Notes under the pieces: model-generated | The model's input: only the letters and a program-made list of their open reading frames with translations | What the model was told of the DNA's origin: nothing | Databases searched by the model: none | Position numbers and translations under genes: made by a program | NCBI GenBank assembly: GCA_964370795.1 | Contig: CAYJME010000209.1 | Location: 1 to 5,828 of the forward strand | Source of the DNA: JAHFOW01 sp964370795 | Lineage (GTDB): Bacteria > Planctomycetota > Brocadiia > Brocadiales > Brocadiaceae | Direction of reading: 5' to 3' | DNA: 5,828 bases | In this document: piece by piece, positions 1-5,512 of the stretch | How positions within the stretch are numbered: the stretch's first letter is position 1 | Layout of the letters: every line of letters begins with the position of its first letter

Positions 1-14
1 ATTGAACCGTGTAA

Positions 15-50
15 CGAATAATGAATATCGAACAAGGAATTTCGAATTAT
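15..50. repeat. Dispersed-repeat-like intergenic sequence
   Basis: This AT-rich stretch contains TCGAA twice (28-32 and 42-46) between runs of AATAATGAAT and AATTAT. It resembles, from memory, a TTCGAA-rich sequence scattered between genes in anammox planctomycetes and some Desulfobacterota. No reading frame with a ribosome binding site is seen in positions 1-116. The repeat status rests on recollection of similar sequences, not on a second copy in this window. Confidence 0.35.
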
Positions 51-116
51 CAGGAAGATGTGAGGTTATGTTTCCCGCCTTCATCTCTCATCAACTTCTT
101 TTTTTACATAGCATAA

Positions 117-314
117 TTATTGTGGTTTCTTTTGTTCTGTGAGATACTTCTTGATTGCTAATTGAGCAATCGCAAATTCCTCTATCTTTCTTACCCTCTG
201 AAGCACATGGTGCCAATCCTCTTCAGAACCGCAAGAACCATCTTCCCGCATCTTTTTTTCCAGTTTTTTCAGGTCTAACTCTAACAAATCAAGCCTGTTT
301 TTCAGGTCTTTCAT
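117..314 (-). CDS. Small charged helical protein of unknown function (65 aa)
   Basis: I do not recognise a family. Residues 1-24 are a Leu/Lys/Glu/Asp heptad-like stretch (MKDLKNRLDLLELDLKKLEK) likely to form a coiled coil. A short loop follows (DGSCGSEEDW, about 25-34), then a second predicted helix from about 35 to 60 rich in hydrophobic and basic residues. The shape is a two-helix hairpin with no signal peptide or membrane segment, so probably cytosolic. The ATG is preceded by GGAG about six bases upstream, which supports this start. It lies 75 bases downstream of the TPR lipoprotein gene on the same strand and could be cotranscribed, although a repeat-like sequence fills the gap. A scaffold, adaptor or regulatory role is conceivable, but nothing in the sequence decides it. 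Confidence 0.6.
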   Translation of the reverse strand: MKDLKNRLDLLELDLKKLEKKMREDGSCGSEEDWHHVLQRVRKIEEFAIAQLAIKKYLTEQKKPQ

Positions 315-350
315 AACTTTCTCCGTTCATTCATAGTTTTTATTTGAGTT

Positions 351-383
351 TTTCTTAGCAAACTTCGCGCCTCTGCGGTGAGT
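351..383. repeat. Dispersed-repeat-like sequence (CGCGCCTCTGCGGTG core)
   Basis: The gap between the TPR lipoprotein gene and the small helical gene contains a core at 366-380 (CGCGCCTCTGCGGTG) that is much more GC-rich than its AT-rich flanks. From memory, very similar cores recur in many environmental bacterial genomes, often near short accessory genes. There is only one copy in the window, so repeat status is inferred. Confidence 0.4.
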
Positions 384-389
384 TATTAT

Positions 390-1127
390 TTATGGAATTT
401 TGTTTGTGGCTTTATCATTCTCGCTACCCAGTGAAAACTCGTTTTTTGCTTTATCCAGCCAGCCCTTTGCCGTGTATGCAATGCCAAGCTTCTGGTGTAT
501 TTCTTTATCCCTGGGTTTGAAGGTCAATGCCTTGCCAAACTCATTGATTGCGTTATCAATCTGACCCTGAGAAAACAAGGAAAACCCAAGGTTGTAATGA
601 ATTGCGGCCGTTTGTTTCGTCCTGCTTCCGGAAATAAATTCAAGCGCCTTCTGGTATTCGGAAATCGCTTCACCATGCAGCCCCTTGCACCGGTAGGCAT
701 AGCCAAGGTTGTAATGCGCCTCGGCAAAATTCGGATTCTGGGTGACAGCCGTCTGGAATGAGCAGATAGCTTCATCAATCAAACCCAGGTCGCGGTATAC
801 CAGCCCCTGATAGTAATATACCTCCGGATAATTTTTATCCTTCTCGACTATCTTTGAATATGCCGCCAGGGCCTCAGTATATTTCCCCTCATTCCCGCAA
901 TTCAGGGCAAACTGAAACAGGTCATTATTATTCATCGTCCTGAGCTTTTCGTTGATCTGTTGCATGTCGTATCGTTGCGAAGTTGATGAGTCCTTATGAG
1001 TTTCGTCATCAACGCCTGTAGACTTATAAACAATCCCTGCCCTGGGAGATGGCATATCATCCTTGCTGCAACCTATCAGAGATGATACAAGAAGACACCC
1101 AAGAAAGGGCACAACATACCTTTTCAT
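390..1127 (-). CDS. TPR-repeat lipoprotein (245 aa)
   Basis: An exported lipoprotein whose mature part is almost entirely tetratricopeptide repeats, which usually act as protein-protein docking surfaces in envelope assemblies. The N terminus has a short basic start (MKR), a hydrophobic core and a lipobox L17-I18-G19-C20, so Cys20 should be acylated after signal peptidase II cleavage. Residues 21-65 are a polar, probably disordered linker. TPR units follow at about 69-102, 103-136, 137-168, 176-209 and 210-236, with the expected small residues and helix-ending Pro at unit ends (for example NPNFAEAHYNLGYAY and KPRDKEIHQKLGIAY). The third and fourth units are separated by an insert of about eight residues (GSRTKQTA). 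GAGAAAGG lies nine bases upstream of the ATG. Partner and process are unknown; the gene could belong to envelope or secretion machinery but has no diagnostic neighbour. Confidence 0.9.
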   Translation of the reverse strand: MKRYVVPFLGCLLVSSLIGCSKDDMPSPRAGIVYKSTGVDDETHKDSSTSQRYDMQQINEKLRTMNNNDLFQFALNCGNEGKYTEALAAYSKIVEKDKNYPEVYYYQGLVYRDLGLIDEAICSFQTAVTQNPNFAEAHYNLGYAYRCKGLHGEAISEYQKALEFISGSRTKQTAAIHYNLGFSLFSQGQIDNAINEFGKALTFKPRDKEIHQKLGIAYTAKGWLDKAKNEFSLGSENDKATNKIP

Positions 1128-1173
1128 AGTAAAAAACCTTTCTCATCACATAAAATGCATATTGATTATCTAA

Positions 1174-1202
1174 ATTACATTAATAATATCACGATAAAGC
1201 AA
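1174..1202 (-). promoter_or_regulatory. Candidate sigma70-type promoter of the TPR lipoprotein gene
   Basis: Read on the minus strand, TTGCTT (1197-1202) is followed after exactly 17 bases by TGTAAT (1174-1179), one mismatch from TATAAT. The start point would fall about 40 bases before the lipoprotein ATG at 1127. The -35 matches the consensus at only three of six positions and the surroundings are AT-rich, so a chance match is possible. Confidence 0.35.
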
Positions 1203-1275
1203 TCAGAGAAAATTTGCAAGGAAAATAAGGGATGAGAGGCCGTTGTATGCAATGACGCTAAAATGAAAATATATT

Positions 1276-1319
1276 TTAAGGGGGATTTTTTATCGTCCCC
1301 CTTAATAAATAAAAGGGGG
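1276..1319. repeat. Alternative G5/C5 hairpins in the gap after the cyclase gene
   Basis: TTAAGGGGGA (1276-1285) is the exact inverse complement of TCCCCCTTAA (1296-1305), giving a 10-bp stem with a 10-nt loop. The same C5 block (CCCCCTT, 1297-1303) can instead pair with AAGGGGG (1313-1319) in a 7-bp stem with a 9-nt loop. The two foldings exclude each other. Neither is followed by a T tract on either strand, so this is not a standard intrinsic terminator, although a weak terminator between the cyclase gene and the TPR lipoprotein gene remains possible. Confidence 0.5.
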
Positions 1320-1365
1320 CCTTCGTCGTGAACCTTCGGCGTGAGCTCGGTCGAACGATTCAGGG
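1320..1365. repeat. 13-bp tandem duplication and dispersed-repeat-like sequence
   Basis: CCTTCGTCGTGAA (1320-1332) is followed immediately by CCTTCGGCGTGAG (1333-1345), an 11/13 match. The following GCTCGGTCGAACGATTCAGG reads like a degenerate copy of a GC-rich sequence that I recall as scattered between genes in many environmental bacteria. It is clearly more GC-rich than its flanks. The tandem match is seen directly; membership of a dispersed family is inferred. Confidence 0.4.
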
Positions 1366-1409
1366 TATTGTTTGGGGTTTTTTCACGAATAATTCTTTTC
1401 TATTAAATT

Positions 1410-2225
1410 TTACTTAGACAAAATAGCCCAGATACGGCACTGCCCCCCCGATCCCCCTTCAATCTTAATGGGGGCTATAATGAGTGTCGCTCCCTTCGGT
1501 GGTAATGCATCGAGATTTGCCACATTTTCAAGAATGAATTTCCCTGCGCCATTTATCACATGGTGTACCTGAAAATCAGAACTTGTGCCACAATCCCCGC
1601 TGAGGGTGTCAATACCAACGCCCCTGACATGTCTCTTTTCGACAAGAAATGTAGCCGACTCCTTTGAATAACCGGGGAAGTGCATCTGTCCATTTTTATC
1701 GTTATTTTTATAATGCTCAAAACTATTCCACCGCTTACCCCAGCCCGTATTGAGTAATACAATCGCCCCCTCGGGAATTTGCCCATTTATCTCCTCCCAC
1801 TGGAGAATGTCAGAAGCCATGAGTGTATAATCATGGTCTCTCTCCACCTTGTCTTTTATATCAATAAGAACGGCAAAACCGACCAGTTGTTGAAAGGGAA
1901 TCTGATCTACCGAAGGCTGATTTTGCTCAAAGTGATTGGGCGCGTCAATATGCGTCCCAAGATGTTCCGGTGTGCTATATTTGCCGGAAAATACCATGTC
2001 CTTTTTGATTGTCGCAATAACCTCATACTTAAATGGGGTATATTGCCCAATTGGCCAGTGGGCGTTCTTTTCATTCAGGGGATAGGTCATATCGATAACC
2101 GTTGCCTTGCCTTCCATGACACTTTCGAGGGCACCTGCATATAAACCCTGTCCTGAAAAGAATGAGATAAAACCCATAGTAAATATTCTCAGAATAGTTT
2201 TCATTAAACGACATTTTCCTTTCAT
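1410..2225 (-). CDS. Exported cyclase family metal-dependent hydrolase (kynurenine formamidase-like)
   Basis: A cyclase family (PF04199) protein, the fold of bacterial kynurenine formamidase and related amide or lactone hydrolases. The metal-site motif HxGTHxDxPxH is intact at residues 88-98 (H88, H92, D94, H98). The family's second block GVGIDTLS is at 203-210. The conserved C-terminal region is at 221-241, with H221/H222 and E233 (ILENVANLDALPP) as probable further ligands. Length (271 aa) is ordinary for the family plus a leader. Unlike typical KynB it has a signal-peptide-like N terminus, basic then hydrophobic (IFTMGFISFFSG) with a possible cleavage after GLYA, so it probably acts outside the cytoplasm. 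An alternative start at Met8 (2204) leaves a more classical signal peptide; the first ATG (2225) has a weak ribosome site but overlaps an upstream stop as ATGA. No tryptophan-degradation gene is nearby, so the substrate is unknown. Confidence 0.93.
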   Translation of the reverse strand: MKGKCRLMKTILRIFTMGFISFFSGQGLYAGALESVMEGKATVIDMTYPLNEKNAHWPIGQYTPFKYEVIATIKKDMVFSGKYSTPEHLGTHIDAPNHFEQNQPSVDQIPFQQLVGFAVLIDIKDKVERDHDYTLMASDILQWEEINGQIPEGAIVLLNTGWGKRWNSFEHYKNNDKNGQMHFPGYSKESATFLVEKRHVRGVGIDTLSGDCGTSSDFQVHHVINGAGKFILENVANLDALPPKGATLIIAPIKIEGGSGGQCRIWAILSK

Positions 2226-2299
2226 ATCTTTTCAAAAATCAATAACCTCACAATACATTCGTCATATCTTTGACTCCCTTTATGAAAACCTACTTTCAT
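2222..2299 (-). CDS. Possible 25-aa peptide linking the upstream peptide to the cyclase
   Basis: A short frame beginning MKVGFHKGSQRYDECIVRLL. Its ATG overlaps the stop of the upstream 29-aa frame as ATGA, and its own TGA overlaps the cyclase ATG at 2225 as ATGA. There is no independent ribosome binding site, so any translation would depend on coupling. It resembles no family I know. It may be a chance frame, or the remains of a gene whose reading frame has been broken; the double four-base overlap is the only reason to list it. Confidence 0.15.
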   Translation of the reverse strand: MKVGFHKGSQRYDECIVRLLIFEKI

Positions 2300-2385
2300 A
2301 TGAGGACACTTAATAAATTAGAAAGTGTCTCTGTTAAATGGTCATACATGAGGTTTTCCACATCTTTTTTACTGACGTTCGACAT
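2296..2385 (-). CDS. Possible 29-aa leader peptide or gene remnant
   Basis: A frame starting MSNVSKKDVENLMYDHLTET and ending in a Leu/Ile-rich tail. The ATG has a strong ribosome binding site, AAGGAAG, five bases upstream. A TAG stop lies in frame nine codons before the ATG, so this is not the tail of a longer frame. The composition (amphipathic, mixed charge, helical) looks protein-like. It sits about 190 bases downstream of a candidate promoter and just ahead of the cyclase gene, which fits a leader peptide or a small regulator. A truncated N terminus of a lost gene is equally possible. Confidence 0.3.
   Translation of the reverse strand: MSNVSKKDVENLMYDHLTETLSNLLSVLI
2305..2329. repeat. 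7-bp inverted repeat GACACTT/AAGTGTC
   Basis: GACACTT (2305-2311) and its exact inverse complement AAGTGTC (2323-2329) flank an 11-base AT-rich centre, with a dyad spacing of 18 bases. It lies inside the short frame upstream of the cyclase. It could be an operator, an insertion-sequence end remnant or chance; no transposase or target duplication is seen. Confidence 0.3.
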
Positions 2386-2412
2386 GCTTGCTTCCTTATA
2401 CAGAATCAGAAA

Positions 2413-2497
2413 CTACAAAAGGCTCCTTCGGAGTCAACTGTTTGTAGCGTTGAACACAATTAATGTATTAAGCTCCAGAGGAGCGGACTGTTTATTC
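2413..2497. repeat. Two hairpin-forming repeat units at a 50-base interval
   Basis: Unit 1 (2421-2447) and unit 2 (2471-2497) share the pattern GCTCC-NNN-GGAG followed by ACTGTTT, and their starts are exactly 50 bases apart. Unit 1 is enclosed by an outer inverted repeat CTACAAA (2413-2419) / TTTGTAG (2441-2447), so the whole of 2413-2447 can fold into one stem-loop with an internal bulge. In unit 2 only the inner stem GCTCC/GGAGC remains. From memory, similar GCTCC...GGAGC...TGTTT sequences are dispersed repeats in several environmental phyla. On the minus strand these units lie in the presumed leader of the cyclase transcript. Confidence 0.6.
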
Positions 2498-2569
2498 TTC
2501 CCATTCAACCACACACGTAATCATTGTATGGTGATTAAAACGTTTACACAACTAAAAAACCGTTCTGTT

Positions 2570-2596
2570 CACGATAGTGTGTTAACCCACACGATA
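2570..2596 (-). promoter_or_regulatory. Candidate operator: CACGATA direct repeats overlapping a promoter
   Basis: CACGATA occurs at 2570-2576 and 2590-2596, 20 bases apart start to start, about two helical turns, so a bound protein would meet both copies on the same face. An inverted repeat GTGTG (2577-2581) / CACAC (2588-2592) lies between and partly over them. One copy falls in the -35/-10 spacer and the other near the expected start point of the leftward promoter, the usual layout for a repressor site. The regulator is not known. Confidence 0.35.
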
Positions 2597-2607
2597 ACCA
2601 TTGTCAA
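2579..2607 (-). promoter_or_regulatory. Candidate promoter for the cyclase transcript
   Basis: On the minus strand a perfect TTGACA (2602-2607) is followed after 17 bases by TAACAC (2579-2584). The -35 is consensus and the spacing ideal, but the -10 matches TATAAT at only three of six positions. A transcript starting near 2572 would carry about 190 bases of leader, including both hairpin repeats, before the first short frame at 2385 and the cyclase gene at 2225. Confidence 0.4.
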
Positions 2608-2755
2608 GTTCTGATTATTGTTGATTCCCTGGTTCGTAACGACAACAAATCTGTAAAGGTATCAATGAAACGCTCTCCTACATGGTACTTGCGCTCCCCT
2701 ACTATATGTGATAATCTTTTGTTATCATCATCTCCTTATAGCTTTTGTTATTCAC

Positions 2756-2776
2756 ACCAACCTGGCGGGTGGTTTT
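2756..2776 (+). promoter_or_regulatory. Hairpin upstream of the glycosyltransferase gene
   Basis: ACCAACC (2756-2762) and GGGTGGT (2767-2773) pair in six of seven positions with one A-G mismatch and a TGGC loop, and the right arm runs into TTTT (2773-2776). It is short and weak for a terminator. Lying about 50 bases before the glycosyltransferase start, it could act as an attenuator or a leader structure. A possible promoter further up (TTGCGC 2689-2694, GATAAT 2710-2715, spacing 15, extended TG) is not convincing. Confidence 0.25.
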
Positions 2777-2824
2777 AGCATAGGAATTTTATTTTGCATC
2801 GGATAGGATTTAAAAGTCAAAAGA

Positions 2825-3922
2825 GTGCTTCAAAAATTACTCAATGGGAAATGCCGGCTTGTAGAAGAGGCGAAGCAATCTGCACAGATACACATGCATA
2901 ACAAAAGCGGGTTAACGGTAATTGTGCCTGCATACAATGAGGCCGCATCTATAACTGATACGATAAAGAGTATTCAAAATCAGAGCTGGCCACCAGTTGA
3001 GATTATTGTAGTGGACGATTTTTCCAGTGATGGAACCGGTGATTTAGCCCGCACATGCAAAGTAACCGTAATTCGGCCGCCTTCCAATACGGGTTCAAAG
3101 GCAGGCGCACAGAACTTTGCCCTGGAAAGGGTCAATACGCCTTATGTTATGGCGATAGATGCGGACACTACTTTGGCGCCGGATGCGATTGAGAAGCTTT
3201 TGCCGGCGTTGAATGAGCCGGGCGTTGTGGCCGCCTGTGGATTTGTGTTGCCAAGACATGTTAAAACCCTGTGGGAACGTGGCAGATATATTGAATATCT
3301 TTTTGCGTTTACATTTTATAAACCTATTCAGGATTATTACGGTACGCCCTTGATTTCATCAGGCTGTTTTTCGGTATACAGGACAGATGTTCTCAGAGCC
3401 AATGGAGCATGGTCGACCAGAACGATGGCGGAGGACATGGACCTGACGTGGTCATTTTATGAGGCGGGGCAGGGAGTAAGATTCGTACCTGGGGCAGTGT
3501 GTTATCCGATTGAGCCTCATGATTTTCTTTTTATGAGCAAGCAGTTGAAACGATGGACACATGGTTTTGTGCAGAACGTTCAGCTCCACTGGAAGGGTTT
3601 ATTGGAGGTTCCTTTTCTACGAATGATGGTAGCGGTATCGCTCTGGGATGCAACGATTGCATCGCTGGCATACATAGTATTATTGCCGATATTGTCAATT
3701 TTGGTGAGCCCTTTTTTTCTTTTGGGGTATCTGTTAGATATACCGGCAGTGATAGTGCCGGTTTTATATACGGCGTTCAGGCGTAAAGAAGTTAGCCGGG
3801 CGTTGGCCAGTTTGCCCGGTTTTTTTGTGTTGCGGTTGGTAAATAGCATTTTTCTAATAAAGGCTTTGTGGTTAGAAGTGATTGTTCGCCGTCCGCTTAA
3901 AGTTTATGAGAAAGGACATTAA
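2825..3922 (+). CDS. Membrane-bound family 2 glycosyltransferase (processive, polysaccharide synthase-like)
   Basis: Transfers sugar from a nucleotide-sugar at the inner face of the membrane, probably building and exporting a polysaccharide. The GT2 domain begins at about residue 30 (VIVPAYNEAASI). It shows VVDD (62-65), NTGSKAGAQN (88-97), the DAD metal site (112-114), the acceptor-site ED (203-204) and QLKRW (240-244). The last corresponds to the Q(Q/R)xRW motif of processive synthases such as cellulose, hyaluronan and PNAG synthases. Hydrophobic segments follow at about 266-288, 289-318 and 331-352. No N-terminal membrane helix is seen, unlike many PgaC-type enzymes, and there is no PilZ domain. 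The listed start is GTG with a poor ribosome site; ATG at 2894 (residue 24) leaves the catalytic domain intact and is a reasonable alternative. The next gene starts 2 nt after the stop, so the pair should be cotranscribed. The polymer cannot be told from sequence alone. Confidence 0.94.
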   Translation: MLQKLLNGKCRLVEEAKQSAQIHMHNKSGLTVIVPAYNEAASITDTIKSIQNQSWPPVEIIVVDDFSSDGTGDLARTCKVTVIRPPSNTGSKAGAQNFALERVNTPYVMAIDADTTLAPDAIEKLLPALNEPGVVAACGFVLPRHVKTLWERGRYIEYLFAFTFYKPIQDYYGTPLISSGCFSVYRTDVLRANGAWSTRTMAEDMDLTWSFYEAGQGVRFVPGAVCYPIEPHDFLFMSKQLKRWTHGFVQNVQLHWKGLLEVPFLRMMVAVSLWDATIASLAYIVLLPILSILVSPFFLLGYLLDIPAVIVPVLYTAFRRKEVSRALASLPGFFVLRLVNSIFLIKALWLEVIVRRPLKVYEKGH

Positions 3923-3924
3923 AA

Positions 3925-4479
3925 ATGATTGCCGGATTGCCCGGGACTGGGATTGGGGGAATTTTTTACTTATTACTTGCTGCTTTTATGCCGGTACGTG
4001 AGTTCTTCCGGCTGTTGCAGAAGCGGACTAATTTTGGGCGATGGTGTTTTATAGCTTTGCAGATGGGATTTGTATTTGGAATAATTTCATTGATGTGGGG
4101 AGAGGTGTGGGGATTGAACCAGATAATTATGTGGCTGAAGAACAGCTGCCGGGTTGATTGTCTGAATACAGCTAACGGACTGGGCGTAAAACTAACTCTT
4201 CGCCAGGCGAAAATACTGGCTTATGCTTCAGCCAGCGGCAGCTTGATTAGCCTTGGATTTGTGCTTATATGTGTTCATATACTGCGGCTGGTAATTCGTC
4301 AGGGTAAAAGGGTAAACCACAGCCATTCCGTTTGTTATCAAGAAGCAAGCAATACTGTTGAATACGGTATGGGCAACGGCGCCTCCCATGACGTTCATTA
4401 TGATGCGATAGAAATTATACAACCCATACAAGCTGAGCAGAAAACATTATTTGAAACAAGAACCGAAACGGTAACTTAA
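3925..4479 (+). CDS. Three-helix membrane protein paired with the glycosyltransferase (184 aa)
   Basis: No named family recognised. Hydrophobic segments lie at about 8-24 (GTGIGGIFYLLLAAFM), 40-60 and 99-124, and the last 55 residues (130-184) are a polar, probably flexible tail. The GLPGTGIGGIFYLLLA opening is the most distinctive part; I have an uncertain memory of similar openings in short membrane proteins next to polysaccharide GT2 genes. Positive residues after helix 1 (RRLLQKR-like, 25-39) suggest that this loop is cytoplasmic, which would also place the tail in the cytoplasm or periplasm depending on helix 3. The start is well supported: GAAAGGA eight bases before the ATG, inside the end of the upstream gene, with only 2 nt between genes, which suggests translational coupling. 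A role as an accessory subunit for polymer synthesis or export is inferred from position only. A 6-bp stem (AACGGT 4467-4472 / ACCGTT 4485-4490) spans the stop codon. Confidence 0.82.
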   Translation: MIAGLPGTGIGGIFYLLLAAFMPVREFFRLLQKRTNFGRWCFIALQMGFVFGIISLMWGEVWGLNQIIMWLKNSCRVDCLNTANGLGVKLTLRQAKILAYASASGSLISLGFVLICVHILRLVIRQGKRVNHSHSVCYQEASNTVEYGMGNGASHDVHYDAIEIIQPIQAEQKTLFETRTETVT

Positions 4480-4540
4480 TTCAAACCGTTAATTATCCTG
4501 TTCTTTATTAACAGATAAAACAAAATGGGGAAAAACAACT

Positions 4541-5497
4541 ATGATTGGTTATTCATATCACAAGGTCTTATCAGCCGTCATAACAGGCTTAGCTATATTT
4601 TTTATAACCGGTTCGGCGCAATCTTCTCCACAGCCCTTGACAGAACAGGATAAAAATGATAAACCCCTACAGGCAAAGGTAATTCCTCTGTGGCCAGGTG
4701 GCGCACCCGGTGCACTGGGGACATCGGAAAACGACATTCCAACACTGACCGTTTATCTGCCCGACCTCAATAAAGCAACAGGGGCAGCTATGCTCGTATG
4801 TCCAGGCGGGGGTTACGCCATTCTTTCCAACCATGAAGGACAGGGCTACGCACAGTGGCTCAACCAACGTGGTATCAGTTGTTTTGTTTTGAAATACAGG
4901 CTTGGGACACACGGCTATCATCACCCCTGCATGTTACAGGATGTAACGCGTGCGATGAGGATGATCCGTGCTAGCGCCGCAGAATGGCACATCGACCCCA
5001 ATCGTGTCGGTATCATAGGCTCATCTGCCGGGGGCCATCTTGCCGCAACACTTTTGACACATTTTGACAACGGCAATCCGCAGGCTGTCGACACCATCGA
5101 ACGACAGAGTTCACGGCCAAATATCGGCATTCTCTGCTATCCTGTCATTACCATGCGGGAAAATACACACAAAGGTTCGCGACATTACCTTATCGGGGAT
5201 AATCCTTCACCCGAGTTGATTGATTTACTGTCGAACGAACTACACATAACCAAAGACACACCGCCATGCTTTATTTGGCACACATGGGAGGACGAGGCAG
5301 TTAAAGTCGGGAATTCATTGGACTTTGCCCTGGCGTTACAAAAAGCAGGCGTTCCCTACGATCTGCACATCTACCAGAAAGGTGAACATGGCATAGGTCT
5401 TGGAGCCGGCCCGTTTGAACCTGACGACATGCACCCATGGACGATAGACTGCATGTTTTGGCTTAAAGCTCAGGGCTTCTTAAAGCGAAATGATTGA
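4541..5497 (+). CDS. Secreted alpha/beta hydrolase (esterase, acetylxylan esterase/BD-FAE-like)
   Basis: A serine esterase of the alpha/beta hydrolase fold, similar to lipases and acetyl- or feruloyl-xylan esterases that are abundant in Planctomycetota. A signal peptide of about 28 residues (hydrophobic 9-24, then GSAQSS) indicates export. The oxyanion-hole block PGGGY is at 88-92, followed by the conserved YR at 119-120. The nucleophile elbow G-S-S162-A-G is at 160-164, with D251 (HTWEDEAV) and H283 (GEHGIGLG) completing the triad. All catalytic residues are present and the length (318 aa) is normal. GGGG lies about ten bases upstream of the ATG. The 61-nt gap from the membrane protein gene has no clear terminator, so cotranscription with the glycosyltransferase pair is plausible. 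The natural guess is removal of acetyl or other ester groups from a polysaccharide. A xenobiotic or peptidoglycan ester substrate cannot be excluded. Confidence 0.92.
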   Translation: MIGYSYHKVLSAVITGLAIFFITGSAQSSPQPLTEQDKNDKPLQAKVIPLWPGGAPGALGTSENDIPTLTVYLPDLNKATGAAMLVCPGGGYAILSNHEGQGYAQWLNQRGISCFVLKYRLGTHGYHHPCMLQDVTRAMRMIRASAAEWHIDPNRVGIIGSSAGGHLAATLLTHFDNGNPQAVDTIERQSSRPNIGILCYPVITMRENTHKGSRHYLIGDNPSPELIDLLSNELHITKDTPPCFIWHTWEDEAVKVGNSLDFALALQKAGVPYDLHIYQKGEHGIGLGAGPFEPDDMHPWTIDCMFWLKAQGFLKRND

Positions 5498-5512
5498 AAT
5501 CCTTGATTTTAT

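Noticed and set aside
495..778. Frames on both strands inside the TPR lipoprotein gene
   Set aside because: They are shadows of a gene with clear repeats and a lipobox.
2305..2329. Insertion sequence end based on the GACACTT inverted repeat
   Set aside because: The arms are only 7 bp, no transposase or target-site duplication is present, and the distance between arms is too short for an element.
2421..2497. Possible start of a CRISPR array
   Set aside because: There are only two imperfect units (mismatches in the hairpin loop and ends), the intervening sequence is not spacer-like, and no cas gene is present.
2270..2614. A 114-aa plus-strand frame in the divergent intergenic region
   Set aside because: It runs through the hairpin repeats, the inverted repeats and the opposing promoter, has no ribosome binding site and an implausible composition. 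It is better explained as chance openness of repeat sequence.
2226..2824. A riboswitch or structured small RNA in the 600-base gap
   Set aside because: No known aptamer core (cyclic di-GMP, cobalamin, SAM and similar) was recognised. The structure seen is explained by short repeats and simple hairpins.
4498..4514. Hairpin CTGTT/AACAG between the membrane protein gene and the esterase gene as a terminator
   Set aside because: The stem is only 5 bp with a 7-base loop and is followed by an A-rich run, not T residues. It does not support a transcription stop.
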